DNA of 64,000 bases, from assembly GCA_028023455.1 (NCBI GenBank), contig JAQFVV010006737.1, positions 310,001 through 374,000 on the forward strand, in the 5' to 3' direction. The stretch is from Epiperipatus broadwayi (taxonomy: Eukaryota; Onychophora; Udeonychophora; Euonychophora; Peripatidae). Each line of letters begins with the position of its first letter. Position 1 is the stretch's first letter. The translations under genes and the position numbers were made by a program. Below are positions 14,801 to 30,000 of the stretch, one piece after another. The notes under the pieces were generated by a model that was not told the DNA's origin, ran no database searches, and saw nothing but the letters and a program-made list of their open reading frames with translations.

Positions 14801-17778
14801 AACTTAAATTTTATCCTATTTGATTATTGCCACAGATAATGATCAGACTGAAGTTTACATCAAGTGCAATTCCAATCATATTATCTGATCATCATCCATT
14901 CCATATATATATATATTACTTTAATAATTAGGTGTTTAAACTAATTTTATCAGAAATGCTAAATCAAAATGTATTTTATTCATGATATTTAAATAAAATC
15001 ATTGCCTGTCAGATGATAAATTGATGAGAAAATGATACTTTTAATAATAACAATTTCTTTACAACAATAATCATAGAATATAAACCACTTAACATTCTTT
15101 ACATTTACATACTTACATAGTCAATAAAATGAAATATATATGACAATATATTCAAGCATGTATCATTAATTTTCTACAAAATTTGATTGGTTTTCAATCC
15201 CATAATTAATAATAACAATTTTTTTATGAAATTTAAAACAAAGTTTTAAATTCTTTTGTACCACGTGAATTTAGTCTCATAATGAAAATTAAAAATATCA
15301 ACCCATTAATTTTTAATGCAAGAGAAAAATAGTTTTTTTGCAAATATTTATTTATAATCAAGTGATTTCAAATAATTTTACCAAATTTTCTTTACTTTTA
15401 TTTATTTTTTGAGCTTCACATATATGTATTATTTTTTCGCTCTTTTATTCCACATTGATGTATTTGTTAATTTATTGTTAAAATTTCTAATTGTTATTCA
15501 TATACTTTTATGCATGCATTCATAATAGAAGCTAGCATATAATTCTAACTCAATTTTCTTTAATTGTTCTTAATATAGATTCAGTGTATGTATATTTAGT
15601 TTTTTTTTTATTTCATCTGTTCCCTATTTTAATTGAAATTAATTTAGTTAATGTGTGTACGTGTTTCCTGTTGACCGTGGATCTTTTGGCTAAAACTTTA
15701 TCAATTATACAGTTCTTTTTTCTTGGAAGTGTAGAGATTTTGAGATTGATTAAGAAGTTATGACCTCTTGTGAGTGTTTATGGAGCATATGACATCCTTG
15801 TTTTGTTCTGATGTGTTTTTTTTTTTTTTTTTTGGGGGGGGGGGATGAAAGATCACTCCATGCTGTTTGTTGCCGTCTGCACATCATCTTTACTAAATAT
15901 CTAAATAATGTACCATTAGTTTATATGGTACAAATATATTGGCATCCAGTAAGATATTTACAAGCTAAGAAAAAAAAAAAGAAAAAATGAATTTAACGTT
16001 CTTATTAAAAAGACGAATTTAAATTTTTCGTTTGTATAATCTTTTTTTTTTTTAAAACGTACAATGAAAGTAAAAATTTTGTCCATATTTTTTTTTGTAT
16101 CTAATTACAAATTAAGTAAAAATTAAAAAGAACAAAAGACACACAAATTACTAATCCAGATAAGTTAAAAGAAAAATATTTTTAACTAATTAAAGATGGC
16201 AAAGGGACTTTGTGAAAAGAGGACTTTGTAACTTAAATTTAAGAGAGAGTGTACAAGATTATTATCTTATATGCTGATAAAAAGACAAAAGGATGCACAG
16301 AAGTTTCAAAAACTGGATTGAGGTATAAAAAGAGAATGACAACTTCGATCTGAGTCTTCTCTTTACCTTCTAGTTATGAGTCTGAGAATTGGAGGTTTCC
16401 TGAGCACAACCTGAGGCAGTAATATACTTCTGCACAGGTACGCTACTTGCTGTACCAAGCTGTTATGCAAGCATAGAAATGGGCCTTGTGAAGACTGCTT
16501 TTTGCAATGAAAGAGTCAATAAAACCGTGCCTTTTCTCCAGCTATAGAACGGAACAATAATGGAAGACGCAGGCAGGAGAGACCATTGGAAATTCTTATG
16601 AGCTCAGGATCCCAAAACCCTACACCAACTTACCAGTAAGTTAAGAGTAACTTTTCCCGATTGTGACAAAGTTTGCAAACAATTCTTAAATATAAGATCA
16701 AAATAATCCCGATAAAGATTTTAAATTTTTATTCTTCAAGAGACTCTTATTTACCTAAGAACTATAATTGTTGATTTTTTTTTTTTTATTAATTGATTCA
16801 TATCTGGATTGGTATGCGTGTCATCTTACCAATTAATTAATAATGTGTTTTTTTTATTTTATATTTTAATTTGTTAGAATAAAAATATTTATTTCTAATA
16901 CCAACTATTCATTGTATGTTATTAATAAATTTATTAATGTTAATTATTAAGATTTGAAAATAAAATTTACCTTTGCTAATGCTGTACCGAGACTCAATCC
17001 TCCGGAGTTTCCAGATAATTTCGTCGTAACTAAACAAATAAAAGCGGTTTAGCCAGTGGATTCTGATACAGAATTCTGGCACCTTTCAAATAAATTAAAA
17101 GCTGGCTTACATGATCCTATTATTTTAGTGGTTACACTAGTTAAAAGGGCATTGTGTGACCAGGAAAAATAATTGCATCCATTAAATCTTACTGAATTGT
17201 CTGATGACACAAATTTAATAGATAGGACGTAATTTGGTCACCCAGTATGGGTAGTTAACTCGTAAAAAATCCTAATAGAGCAGTGGCCATTACAATAAAG
17301 AAAAAGAAAAATTGAAAAGAAAATAAATTGATAGCAAAAAGATCATTATAATTCTCGATAAGTTAGGTGAGAAAGCAAAATTATCTGTCAAAATGTTTGA
17401 TGTCACAAAACTCTCATACACTTTCAGAGAAATAATGGGTAATATTTAGGTCAAACTTTTATATTTTTCTTTGACTAATTTTTTTTTTTGGAATTCAATA
17501 AAACTTAAAAATTATTAATAATTATATATGTTTTTGACTGCTGTTTGTTTCTGTGTCCTGTCTCCCAATTGTCTGAATAATGTTTAACATTTCTTTCTCT
17601 CACTGGGTCTAGCTAGCAGCATTTATAGTCATCATCATTATCTTTTTAATCACTGCAATTAAATTTTCTATGTCAACAGTGGCCTAGTAGCGCCCTTGGT
17701 TATAATAAAAGTGAAGTGGTGTCTGGTAAATATATGTTGAAGTGGTGTATGTCTGTACACAGATATACTTGCTTCATG

Positions 17779-17825
<47 letters not shown>

Positions 17826-20800
17826 CCAAATGTTGATCATTTAAATCATACGATTTCATTTTAAAAAAATTACATTTTAGAAAAGTTAGAATCAATTAAA
17901 GAAAAATGTTAAAATATTTTATATAATGGGAGAGAGGCAGGGAGTTATTAAGGAAGGGAGCATAAGTTCCGTAGTTCTCTGTCTATACATACCATCAACT
18001 AAAATAGTTACAATTGAACATTTAGATGCTTTAAGGTGTTAAATAGAAAATAAAATATAAAGATCAGGAAACCAACCACACGACATATAAGAAATGAGGA
18101 AGCGAAGAGTTGATGGATAGCAATTAGAGTAAGGGGTTTGAAATCCATTAAGTAAATTCATGAGGTAACTCCAGGCATTTCACAGAATATATAAGCATCG
18201 AAAGGGGCATTGTTTATTTTTCTGCCATTAATATTTTAGAATTCTTCCACTAATATTTTAGAATTAGTCTTCGATTATTATTTTAGAATTTTTCCATTAT
18301 TATTTCAAAATTATTCTAAAGTCATTTTAAAAATTTAGAAGATATTTTATTGTTACACTGCCTAAGAAAAAGAAGAATAAGTTATGTCAATTGTAACTAC
18401 CATCATGAGTGAGTAGTTGGTTGTCAGCTTCTTCAAGATCATTGGTGAAATTTGGCATTCCCAAGAAGTTCCATCAAGATGTAAACCAATCCACATCCTA
18501 CCATCGTAATGCAAGCCTGAAGATCCACTCACCTACACATCCACAAAAGTCACGAAGTTAATACTTTATTGCCAGTAAAATGTTTCAATTTATCCAAAGC
18601 TATAACTGTAACTCAATTGTATTTAATAAAATCTTTCACTAGTCTTAACCTCATAAATCATATATCTATATCATATTTAATAATGTTAAGTCTACTGGCT
18701 TAATTCTTTAATAATTTATATATATATGCAAATGTATTTATGAATATTATCTTGAGTGATGGAGGGAGAATTTTAATTCATTAAATGTGTTTACATTTTC
18801 CCTGCTCTCAAAATCTCTAGAGATGAACGCGCAGAGAAAACACCAAATTTAAAACTTTTAAATGTAAAAATAATAAGCTGTTTATAAATATTTTTATAGA
18901 AGTCCCCCCTCCCATCATGTCAAGAAAATTATTTTAATTCTTAGAATTGTGTACAGAATCAATGAAGAGTGGCGAGCTTATTTCATTCAATTAAGTTTAG
19001 ACTATTTTGTTGTTTATTATATGGCTCTATATACATCTGTAATTTAACCTTAGTGTTAGAAATAATATTATTAAAATACTCATAATATAATATATGTTTA
19101 TTCAAATTGTTACTTCACAAACCACTAAATTAATAATGCTTTGATAAAATAAATCATTCTCTGTAAACAACTATTGTAAATGTGGTCCTATCTATAGTCC
19201 CCTATGGTATTATGTAAAAGTAACATCAATAATTTTCTTTAATTGTATACATTGCATCACTAATCGATGCAATATAATATTTATATAAAGACAAACTGCA
19301 ATTCATGTAAAAAGCTATAAAGTAATCAATCGTGCTAATAGTTTACTCAAAAAATAAATAATTATTTCCCAAAACTGAATATTATTTTATGAATCAATGC
19401 ATTATATATGGTTAACTGGGGATGTTCATGATTTTATATATATATACACAAACAAATTTCTTAATGTTTATTCATGTGGGTGGAGAGCTTCGTAACTTGT
19501 ATTACCATTCCTGCCTATATATACACGTGGCAATGGTCATATTATTATTGATATTAAAAATATCATGTTTCTATACAGTTCATGCATCCTAATGGTCAAA
19601 CTTCATAAGGGCAGACCAGACACTGTGCCCAGGTTCCTAATACATAGATTAGCCTCAGTCCAGGTTCCACAAGAGCTGGAGACTCCTTGCACCCCTAAAT
19701 CCTGGATTTAGCACATCTTTGCACTCCCCATTGGTATGCACCTTTGGTTAGAAGCAGATGTATCTCTGCAGCCAGGGACATCCACTCTTTAGTGCTAAAC
19801 CACACCTCTGGATTGTTAAATTTATCACCATTATATATGCCATTGATCCCACTCTCATAGGTAGTGCTGCCCTTCTCAATTAATGTTTATTTTTAGTCTT
19901 CATCTATGCTCATTAGTGTCTCTGGAAGTCATAAATGCAAACCCATATATAAGTGGTCCCAGTAAATAAATATGTATTGTTAACTATATGTTCAAACCTG
20001 AAATTGGTTAATGGTTTATACCTTCCTTTTAGATAATATAGAGTACATCATTAATGTAAGCTGCCACTACCTTCTCTAATGCCATGTAAAAGCCAGTAGA
20101 TCCTTCCAACCTAATATTTGTAAGTTATTCTCTCTATTATTTTAATGTTTTGATAAACTAGAGGATTATAATTAAATAAGTGTACATCTATATTGTGAGT
20201 TGGAATTATTCATTAATTATTATAAGATGCTACTAAATAAATCAGTTAAATGTTAGATAAATGCATCCATGGTTTTGTAACTTATAGGTTGAATCTTAGC
20301 CCTGAGATATGGTTATGGATTGTAAATCATGTACATAAATGATTAATAAATGAGAAAAGAAGACTTAAATGATGCTAGTGTGTAGTAATGTTGTGATTAC
20401 TGAAGAATCCTGAAAGAGAGAGAGTTTATGTTCGAAGTCTGAGTTATGTCATGCTGTATGAAGAAGGGATGTTAAGGATGTTAATTAGGTAGTTGAGATG
20501 AGGAAGCTTAGCTGGGAACTTAAACTAGAAACATCGGGGTAACCCTATGTCTGGTGGTTGAGAGTCCCCACTTGGTCTTTTGGTCTTGTTAACTGGCTAT
20601 ACAAAACATTACCACTAAATATATATATTAAAATAATCTTTTTACATACAATTACTGTTACATTATAAATTCAGGCAGTGCCATGGTATTTCAGATAGGA
20701 ATATTGAAGGTGCCTTTTTCATCTACAGGAGTTTCTAAATATAAGGCATTCTCACCACTTTTCTTCTTCTTTGGAAGAATCTCTTGTACATGTTCAAGAA

Positions 20801-23800
20801 TTTCTTGTACTTTTGTGAATCACTGACTTAAGTAGTCTTTACCAAAACATTTTTTTGTGGTTTTAAATACTGAGGGATTATTAGAAGATTGGACAATTTT
20901 TTTCTAATACCTCTCTTTTAGATTCTTTTAGCTACCAAAATATATGTCATGATCACTTTCTTTTTTAAATATAGTGGACAATGGAGTCTTAATCAACATA
21001 AAGCACTTTATATTTAAAATAAAGATGAACTTGGGCAAATTTAGTTGATTCATTTTGAGTGATATAATAATCCACTTTTTTCAACTTATTTACTCAATAC
21101 CAATGGTTATTTTCTAAATATATCCTAAACAACATATCCAATTTACACATAACTCTCTTATAGATTTTGGGTTTCTAATGGAATACAATATGTGCTGCAT
21201 CTTTTTATTTCTTATCCAATTTTTGCATTCTTTGGACAAAAATTATGTAGCATGTTTTATCAGTATAGCCTTAGTCTTTCTAATGAATACAAACAGAGGT
21301 GTGTGGGCTTTTGAAAACCCTTTTATAGTTAACTTTCATTATGGTGTATGCACTATTAAATTTTGAGGCAATATCATATATGACTAAAATAAATTTGTAT
21401 TTTCTAAAATATGGCAATGGGACATAAAAATCTAGCTAAAAGATCATTGGGATTGTTGGAATTATGGGTTGTAATATGCCAACTTATGAACGACTGGTGT
21501 ACTTACATTTCAAACAAATTTCACAGCATTTGGGTCCATTTAGTATGGAGGCATACATACCAGGCCAGTAGAATAGTCTGTATTCAACATATTATACCTA
21601 AATTGGTTCATAATACTCATATAGACAGTGAACATAGGAAATCAATTTACTTTCAATACAAGAAGGTATGACAATTCTCTAGAATTGATATTTATTTTCC
21701 CCATTTTTGAAATGCAACCCTGAAATACCATATATCTTAATATAGATTTATTATCAATTATTATTTTGATCATTCTGAGGTCTACCTTGTCCACTAGATA
21801 ATTAACAATATGCTATAGTTTAGAATCTTTTACTTGTAATTCTGCTAAAATATTTAAATCATTCTAAACTGAATTATCAACACTTAAAACAGATAGCCAT
21901 AATGAAAACATTATCTGTATTTAGGTATTACAGTTCCACATTAACCAGATATCTACTTAGAATATTGATGAGCCTTTTGCTGTTCAGATATCTCTTATTA
22001 ATAATCTCTAGACTTTTATAATCAATAATGATTATAACTCTAGATTCTAGTAAATACTGTTTGAGTTTTTGAAAGTCCCACATCACAGTTAAAGCTTCTT
22101 TTTCCATAGTAGTGTAGTAAAATTCCACATTTTTAATAACTTACTGAGGAAATATAAGACAAATGGTTTCTGCTCATGACTATTTGGAACAAAATCAGCC
22201 ATAGATTATATCCATTATTGTTTGTTTGGTCAGAAAATTCCTCCTCATAGTTTCAGTAGTACAAAATAACAGAATCTAAAAATTATAGCTTTATTTTATT
22301 AAATTTCATTGAATGGCTATCTGTCCATTTCCATATTTCATTTTTCTTTTGCAATTTTGATAAATAAATGGTGTTATAAGTAAAATAGCCTTAAAATTAT
22401 CAGGATGCAGTTTTATTCTGTCAATAACTACTATGTCTACAAGAAAGTCAATTTCCTTAACAGCTATTTTGCTTTTTTTTTTTGAGATTAATTTTTATAT
22501 TATTTTTCTCATATTCCTTTAAAATATGTTTAAATGATGTAGATGCTTCAAGTTGTTTTCTGAGGCAATTACTACTGTATCTACTTATATGGTAATAATA
22601 CTTTTTATTTCATCTGATATAACACTATCCAGACACCAGATTAAACTACTTCTATTGTTTAGTATCCCAAAAGGCATTCTTTCAAATACATATGAATAAC
22701 CTTCATATTTGAAAATTGTTACACTTTTGATTATTATCATGTAAGTATATTTTCCAATAGTTAACTGTTAAGTATACAATTTTTTTTTTACTTTTAAAAG
22801 GAATTAATAATTTGAATAGTCAGAGAAACATCACATCCTGGAATTATTAATTGATTTAATAACCTTGCATCTAAGCATATGCACACAGATCTAACCTTTT
22901 TACAAATGACTACTAATGAATTATTATAAGCTGAGGGGTATTTCTGGATAATTTTTATTCATACATCTGGTTAATGTGTTTTAGTACCTCAGATCAAAAC
23001 TGGTAAAAGATGGAATAACTTTTGCATTGAAATGAATTATTATCCTCTAAATGTATTCTATGAATATCACTCAGTTATACCAGGCTTTCTGGAAAATATA
23101 TCTCTATAAACACATAACAATTGAAAAAAAATATTTTTTTACAATTATCATTTAATTCATGAGATTTATATTTAATTTCGTGGATACCCCTTAGATAGCC
23201 AACAAATTAAAATCAGACATGTGGACCACCTTACTAAATTAAATTTTCCCTAAAAATTACTTGCTAATTATTGTAATCCATTATGCACCCTTACTGATTC
23301 ATGAAATCTAAACCTATAATAATTTCATGAATAAGTTAATCTATAATTTGAAAAATTGGCTTAAAATAATCATGATTAAGTTGTATATCTAACAAAACAT
23401 GTTGAGTAAACAATTTAGCTTTGTAGACATTAGCTAAAGTGACTTGTGTCTGTTTTAATGGTGATACAGGGATATGAGAATGTATTTCTATACTTTAACA
23501 AATAAATCCTTTGAAATAATTGAGATTTAAGTCACTGTATCTAATAATGCTTTTGCTGATATCTCTATAAGCTATAATACTAATTTCTAAAGAAAAATAT
23601 CATGTGCAACTTTCATTTTAAATAGCAAATACATCATCTTGATCAACTGAGAGTCCAATAAACTCATTTATTTCATAATACCAAATGAATAATAACATTA
23701 GGCTTCTGCAGTCAGAACATTTCAACAAGGCCCACTTTAATTTGATGACTGGAATTTAGGCCTAGCCCCTAACACATCCCATTAGTTATTGACAAGATAA

Positions 23801-25798
23801 CTCCCTGCAGCACAGGCTCCCATTTCTAATGCACTATCTTTTTTAGTGTTATTATGTACCTTATTGTTCAAATAAAGGGACCTTTTATTAATATGAGGTC
23901 TATACATTCTCTTATTTTTATTCCCTTGATTCTGCTCTACATTTATCTGAGATATATTGTAAGTACTATTTTCCTTTCTAATCTTATAACTATTTTCTAA
24001 AAGTATCTTACTTGTTTCTAGAGCACTTAATATTTCTGATATATCTTCAACTGTCTACCTGCAGCAATTATGGTTTGCCCAATATGTTTTGGCAGGTTTC
24101 ACCTTATCTGATCTTCCAATAATGAAAAATGTAGTCAGCATTTTAAATTTAGCTGCCTGTTTTGGAGAAAATTTGGTGTTGCTTCCTGGATAATTTGGTA
24201 TCTAATGTTATCTTGTTTATTCTCACTCCAAAATCTACCTAAAATTATACACTTCAAACTTTCGTACATTTTAGATTTGCTAAACAGAGACTGCCACCAA
24301 TATTTTTCAGATGAGTACAAGTGATTTTCCACAATAGCCAATTTTTCTGATTTGCTTAACCTACTCAAGGTGAATAGTTCCTTTAACTTACCAAAATATT
24401 GTATCAGATTTTCATCAAATTCCCCTTTGAAAACCTTCAGTCAAATAAATGTACCTATGTTTTGTTTTGTTCCCTACTGGCTATCACTCAACTCATTCTC
24501 ATGTCTACTGGTACTATCTAAGGTCACAGGCACCATCTCACTCTGGTTATCCTCTCTATGACTATTCCATAAATATATTTCCTCTTTATGAAGTATACAT
24601 TTATTATCTTTGACTCTATGATCCTTCTTTTGTCTATCACTCCTGAGTATTATTTTTAACATTTTTATTTCCAATGCCTAAAATCTGGTTATTGAAACTT
24701 TCTTCCTTCATTTTCAAACCCTTCTGTATTTGTTGAATAAATTGTCTTATTATCGTTTCATCTATCCTAAATGACCTATTTCTGTTTTTAGCAATATTTC
24801 CCACATATCCTTGATTTAGGTACTCCCCATTAACTATCTTGTCCCTCACACTCTTTATACTACTCTGTGCTTTTTAAATTCTTTCTGAAACCTTAATTTC
24901 ATTTTCAGATTTGCTCTGCTTTTCACTAATTTTCAATGTTCAGTATTCAATCTCATCTTAATATTTTCAAATTCTGCCTGAATGCAATTTATTTCAGTAC
25001 ATATTTTAATTTTAAAAATCATATTTTATCTTTTCAAGCTTATTGGCTCTTTTTACTACTCCATTACAATTCTTTTGAGTCATATTAGCCTTATCATTTA
25101 AATATTTAAGGTTATTTTCAATTTTTTCCTGAGATGAATCTAGTTTATTTTCAATTTTTTTTAGTTTCATCTCTTAATTCTTCAAATGTATAATAATGCA
25201 TCTTTCTTTAGACAACCTTAACTTAGGATCTAAATCATATGGGAATTCTTCACATCTTGCTTTGGATGCATTGAATTTATCACTAAGATCATCTGTTAAT
25301 TCTATCTTTTGTTCTTCCAATCTTTTATTTAATCCTTCAAAATTTTTATCAGACTCTATCTTTTGTGCTTTAAAATTTCTTACTAAATTCTACGTTTTGT
25401 TCTTCAAATGTCTTTACCTATATCTTTAATTTTTTTATCAAAATTTCTTTTAGATTGTATTATTTTATCTTTAAATTCTGCCTTTTACTTTTCCAATCTT
25501 TTATCAAAATTAATTCTGGATTTTACAATTTCATCTTTTACTTCTGATAACTGACTAAATATTATTTTTACAAGATCTGAACTCATGGTTATGGGCTCTT
25601 GTTTTTGCTAAGTGGCATCCATAATTATACTTAACATGAAAAAATATATAAATATAAAACTTATTTACTCAAAATAATAACTATGCAAAACTATTTATAT
25701 AATTAAATAATGTTTATTGTTAACATCTACTCCTGGAACAAACCCTATCAATTGAGGGCTTTTTAAAAAATATTTTTAAGTATTCAAAAGATTTCTAA

Positions 25799-25837
<39 letters not shown>

Positions 25838-26912
25838 CACTAGATGGAGCTTACCAATAACTCTAAACAAGCTTTGTTCTTATAAGTGCCGAAAGAGATA
25901 GAATTCAAAATCTCTATCATTATCCCTACCTGCAGACCAATGGTTTCGAGCTTATGGATCACCTCAGTGGAGAGCTGGGAGTCTAGAAACTAGATCTAAA
26001 ATACTAACTCAAAAGTCAGCACTTATAAGATACATTTTTATCAATTTGAAAGCATGAATTTATCTACTTTGTAATGCTGGGTTTGATGACATTTACATGT
26101 CTGATAAATTCATGCTTTCAAATTGATAGAAACATGTTTTATAAGTGCTGACTTTTGAGATAGTATTAGAGATCTAGTTTCTAGACTCCCAGCCATTCAC
26201 TGAGGTGAGCCATAAGCTTGAAACCATTGGTCTGGAGGTAGGCATAATGACAGAGATTTTGAATTCTATCTCGTTTGGCACTTATAAAAACAAAGCTTGT
26301 TTACAGCCATTGTTAAGCTTTATCTAATGATCATAAAATGCAAACTTAAAAGCAAGTTATGAAATTTATAACTTGTTTTAATTATACATATATATATTAA
26401 TCAAAACACATAAATTTCGTAACTTGCTTTAAGCTTTTATTTTATGTTCACTAGATGGAGCTTTACCAATATCTCCTAACAAACTTTTGTTTACATAAAT
26501 GCCAAGATAGATAGAATTCAAAATCTCTATCAATGTCACCCACCTCCAGATCAGCTAATGTGAGCCATAAGCTTGACACCAGCTGGTCTGGAGGTGTGTG
26601 ACAATGATAGAGATTTTGAATTCTCTCTCTCTCAGCGTTTATGGAAACAAAAGCTTGATGTGATGTGATGTATTGTGGCTTCTCCTTAAACGAAGTCAAG
26701 AATATCTCAGCAACTATGCCCAGATAAACCTGTTAGCCACTTTATTTTCCATTCCCCACTCCAAATTTTCCCATATTCTGCTCCATCCCATTTCCACAAC
26801 ATAATCTTTGACAACTCTATAACCTTTATATCTAAATCCCCTTTATCTTTTCCCAAACCCAGCATAAAAACCAATAATTCACTTTCTGTATAATCACTTT
26901 TTTCATCTAGTG

Positions 26913-26949
<37 letters not shown>

Positions 26950-26970
26950 AATCACTTTTTTCATCTAGTG

Positions 26971-27017
<47 letters not shown>

Positions 27018-30000
27018 TTTAAACAAGTGCCAAAAAACTTTAGTTTATTGCTAAAGATTTTAACACACTAATGAGTAAACCCACCAAATTACGTAGTTTA
27101 CTTTTTTTGGATAAGATTATTAATCACATGTTACTTAAACTAGTCAAGGATGTCTCTTATAAATATAAAAGAGATTTACAATTTTATTCTTGTTACATGC
27201 AAAATATCCTATATGCAATTAACACTAATCTCAAGTATCAGTGGGTTATAAGCAGGCCATATGGCTGAATGCCAAAAACCATTATGGTATAAAATGAAAA
27301 AATCTGACCCTTCCATGTTCTATATATTTGAATGGCAAAAACTGTACTAGTATAGAATCAAAGCAGTGGAATGAGTACCATTATTTACCCAAATTGAAGT
27401 ATTATCCTATTGTGTAAAGAAACAAAATACAAGAAAACTTTTTGTTAAGCCTTATAAATTGAGGTGACAAAATCAATAGTGTAGGATGCCCAAGTGATAG
27501 AACCTCTTCAAAATCAGATCTAAATTCAAAGATCTATAATGTTAAAAAAATATTGAAGCAAATTAAATGAAAAAATTTGTTCATATATTCCTAATTTAGA
27601 CCAATACAATTTAAATTAAAATAAATAATAATAAATAAAAAAACACTAACTCTTATTCATGATGTCTTGTAAATTATAAGATAAAGGACATCATACTAAT
27701 ATTAACCAAACAATACCAGCTGATAATGAATACAAATACAAGTTAGGATTGGTAATTCTATAGAACATCAAACTAATATTAATCAAACAATGTAAGTAAA
27801 TGATAAATATAAATACAAGTTAGGATTGGTAATGTTGTATCAGTTAGCAAGTTACTCTAATAAATAAATGGTTAGATTTATTTCAAAATGTCAAAAGTAA
27901 TGTAATGTAAAGAGTAGCTTACAACTCAATTATTCCTGCCAAGATTAGCCCACTTATTAAATTAAGTCCATTATGAAACTTGCACTAATAATGGGAATGT
28001 TATTGATTATTATTAACATGTATGTATATTTACAACACATATGTTTATTGATATTAACATTTAATCAGAGAAGTCATAATAAATTATTGTTTTTATAGTG
28101 AATCGCTTAGTACAGCTTTAATAGATTGTAATACATTTTAAACTGAACAATAGTGTGATGCAATTTGAAGTTAAGGAACTTGAAGATGACCTGATATCAA
28201 GTTAGGTAGCTAAGAAAGAGTATGAAAATAAAACTGATTTTACTATTTTTTTTTTATCAATGAAATGTAATTAACACTAGGAAGTTGCATCAATCTAACA
28301 GAAAATGAAGATATTAGTGTACCACAAGACATAAACATGGACAATATAAAAGCAAAATCTTTTAAAAATGTTTCTTCTTGAAAATAATACATTTGCTATC
28401 ATGAAACACCAATTGAGTTAAAAATTTTAATATCAAAATTGAGTCTTTTGTTCGAATTACAAGGAGTTTTAAATCAAGTACTGTATTATAAATTTTATCA
28501 AATTTAGCAGAAAGAGTTGTAAACTGAAAATTAAGAACAATCTCTAAATTTTTGTAATAACTAGATTTATTTTCTGATCGTTAGTGGAAGAGTTTTGGTA
28601 CTTTAAATCTTGTAAGAAAAATAAAACTAATTCTGCTAATAATTAAAGCAAAAATGAAAAAATTTATTTAATGTATATGCATAAAAGTTCTTCTACATAT
28701 AAAAAAGTAATTTATGATTATAAATACTTATCTAATATTATTTTGAGATGCAAATGGAGTAAAAGAAAACATGCTATGGTGTGATTGCTTTCTTTCCTAA
28801 CATGACGTATAAAACCTATTTTTTTTCTACTTTATTATAACACCCAAGAAGATGCCTACTGTCCAAGAAGAAGCATGCACAGGAATATTTAGAGATAGAT
28901 CAGCTAAGAATCTATGTGTTTTATTTTAAGTGACATCAGGAGATATCACTGCATGATCAATCCTTTGCCAAAGAAAGTGATATGGTGAGCTAAACTGCTT
29001 GTTGGAGATTTCCACATCTAAACATCATGAACAACTACTAGGACGATTCAATAAACTTTGTTTCAACTATTAATTTTTATCAAGAGATTAATATTGTACA
29101 TTTTATTTGATTTTTCTTTTATTTGTTGTTTTATTTCCATATTCAGATGGTGAACTTCACAGTTTATGCTATGAAAGATTTCATTTTTAGAGTTAGTAGA
29201 GAAGAAGAGGGAGGATAGTTAACTTGGTTATTTTCCTTTTTATAATTGTAAATAAAATCTAGGTTAGCTCATAGAATTTCTAGCTGCTTAACCTCAGATT
29301 ATCTATCTATATATATATTGAGGTAAATGCATCTATTTTTACACAGATTAAATTACAACACGTGGTAGATTACAGAATTCATGTTATATGTTATATGTTG
29401 TTGATTAACCTTTGTTATATGTTATTTCAGTGGGAATGACTAATTAACTGGTATAAATTCTTTTATCTATCATATATATATATATATTTAAACTTAGATT
29501 GGGAAACTTATATCAAATAGATCGTCTTCTGCAAGTATAAATCACAATATTATTATAAATAAGACAATGGATGTTTAATTTAGTAAGTCAGAATCGCAAT
29601 CATTTTAAATCATTAATATATATTTATTTCTTCATATATTTCATGACTTTGTAAATAATGAGCATCATAAATGGATTTCTACCATAGAATAAAAGGATAT
29701 GGAACTATAAAATTATTAATTGATAGAATGGGATGTTCATATTTGACACATATACATGTTATTTACTTTTATTATTGTTTAAAATACTTTACAATATTCA
29801 TTTTATTATCGTTAATAAATGTTACATTGTTTACATTCTTTCGGTCTCTGGTTTATTGAGTTATCATGACATTCAATAGTCAACTAATAGTCATAATATT
29901 CACACACACTTGTTTTATTTTATATAAAAGTTTTATTATAAATTAAGTATTTTAAAAGCTAGTTGTAACCTATACAGAGGTGCGGAAATTGCTTTGTGCA

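Larger units (their letters stand above)
20900..25625 (-). mobile_element. Decayed Ty3/gypsy LTR retrotransposon (minus strand)
   Basis: Reading the minus strand from 25625 downward, pieces of gag, protease, reverse transcriptase, RNase H and integrase appear in the standard Ty3/gypsy order. All are broken by frameshifts and stops. A TGGATGCC-like string just before the gag start (about 25620) could be a primer-binding-site remnant. No convincing LTR pair was found at the ends, so element borders are approximate. It sits antisense to KCNQ in the pore intron and cannot be active. Confidence 0.8.

Noticed and set aside
21178-21671. Plus-strand open frames at 21178-21366 and 21411-21671
   Set aside because: Antisense to the gypsy integrase remnant, which explains the openness on the opposite strand.
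24352-25429. Plus-strand frames at 24352-24561 and 25196-25429
   Set aside because: Antisense shadows of the gypsy gag region.
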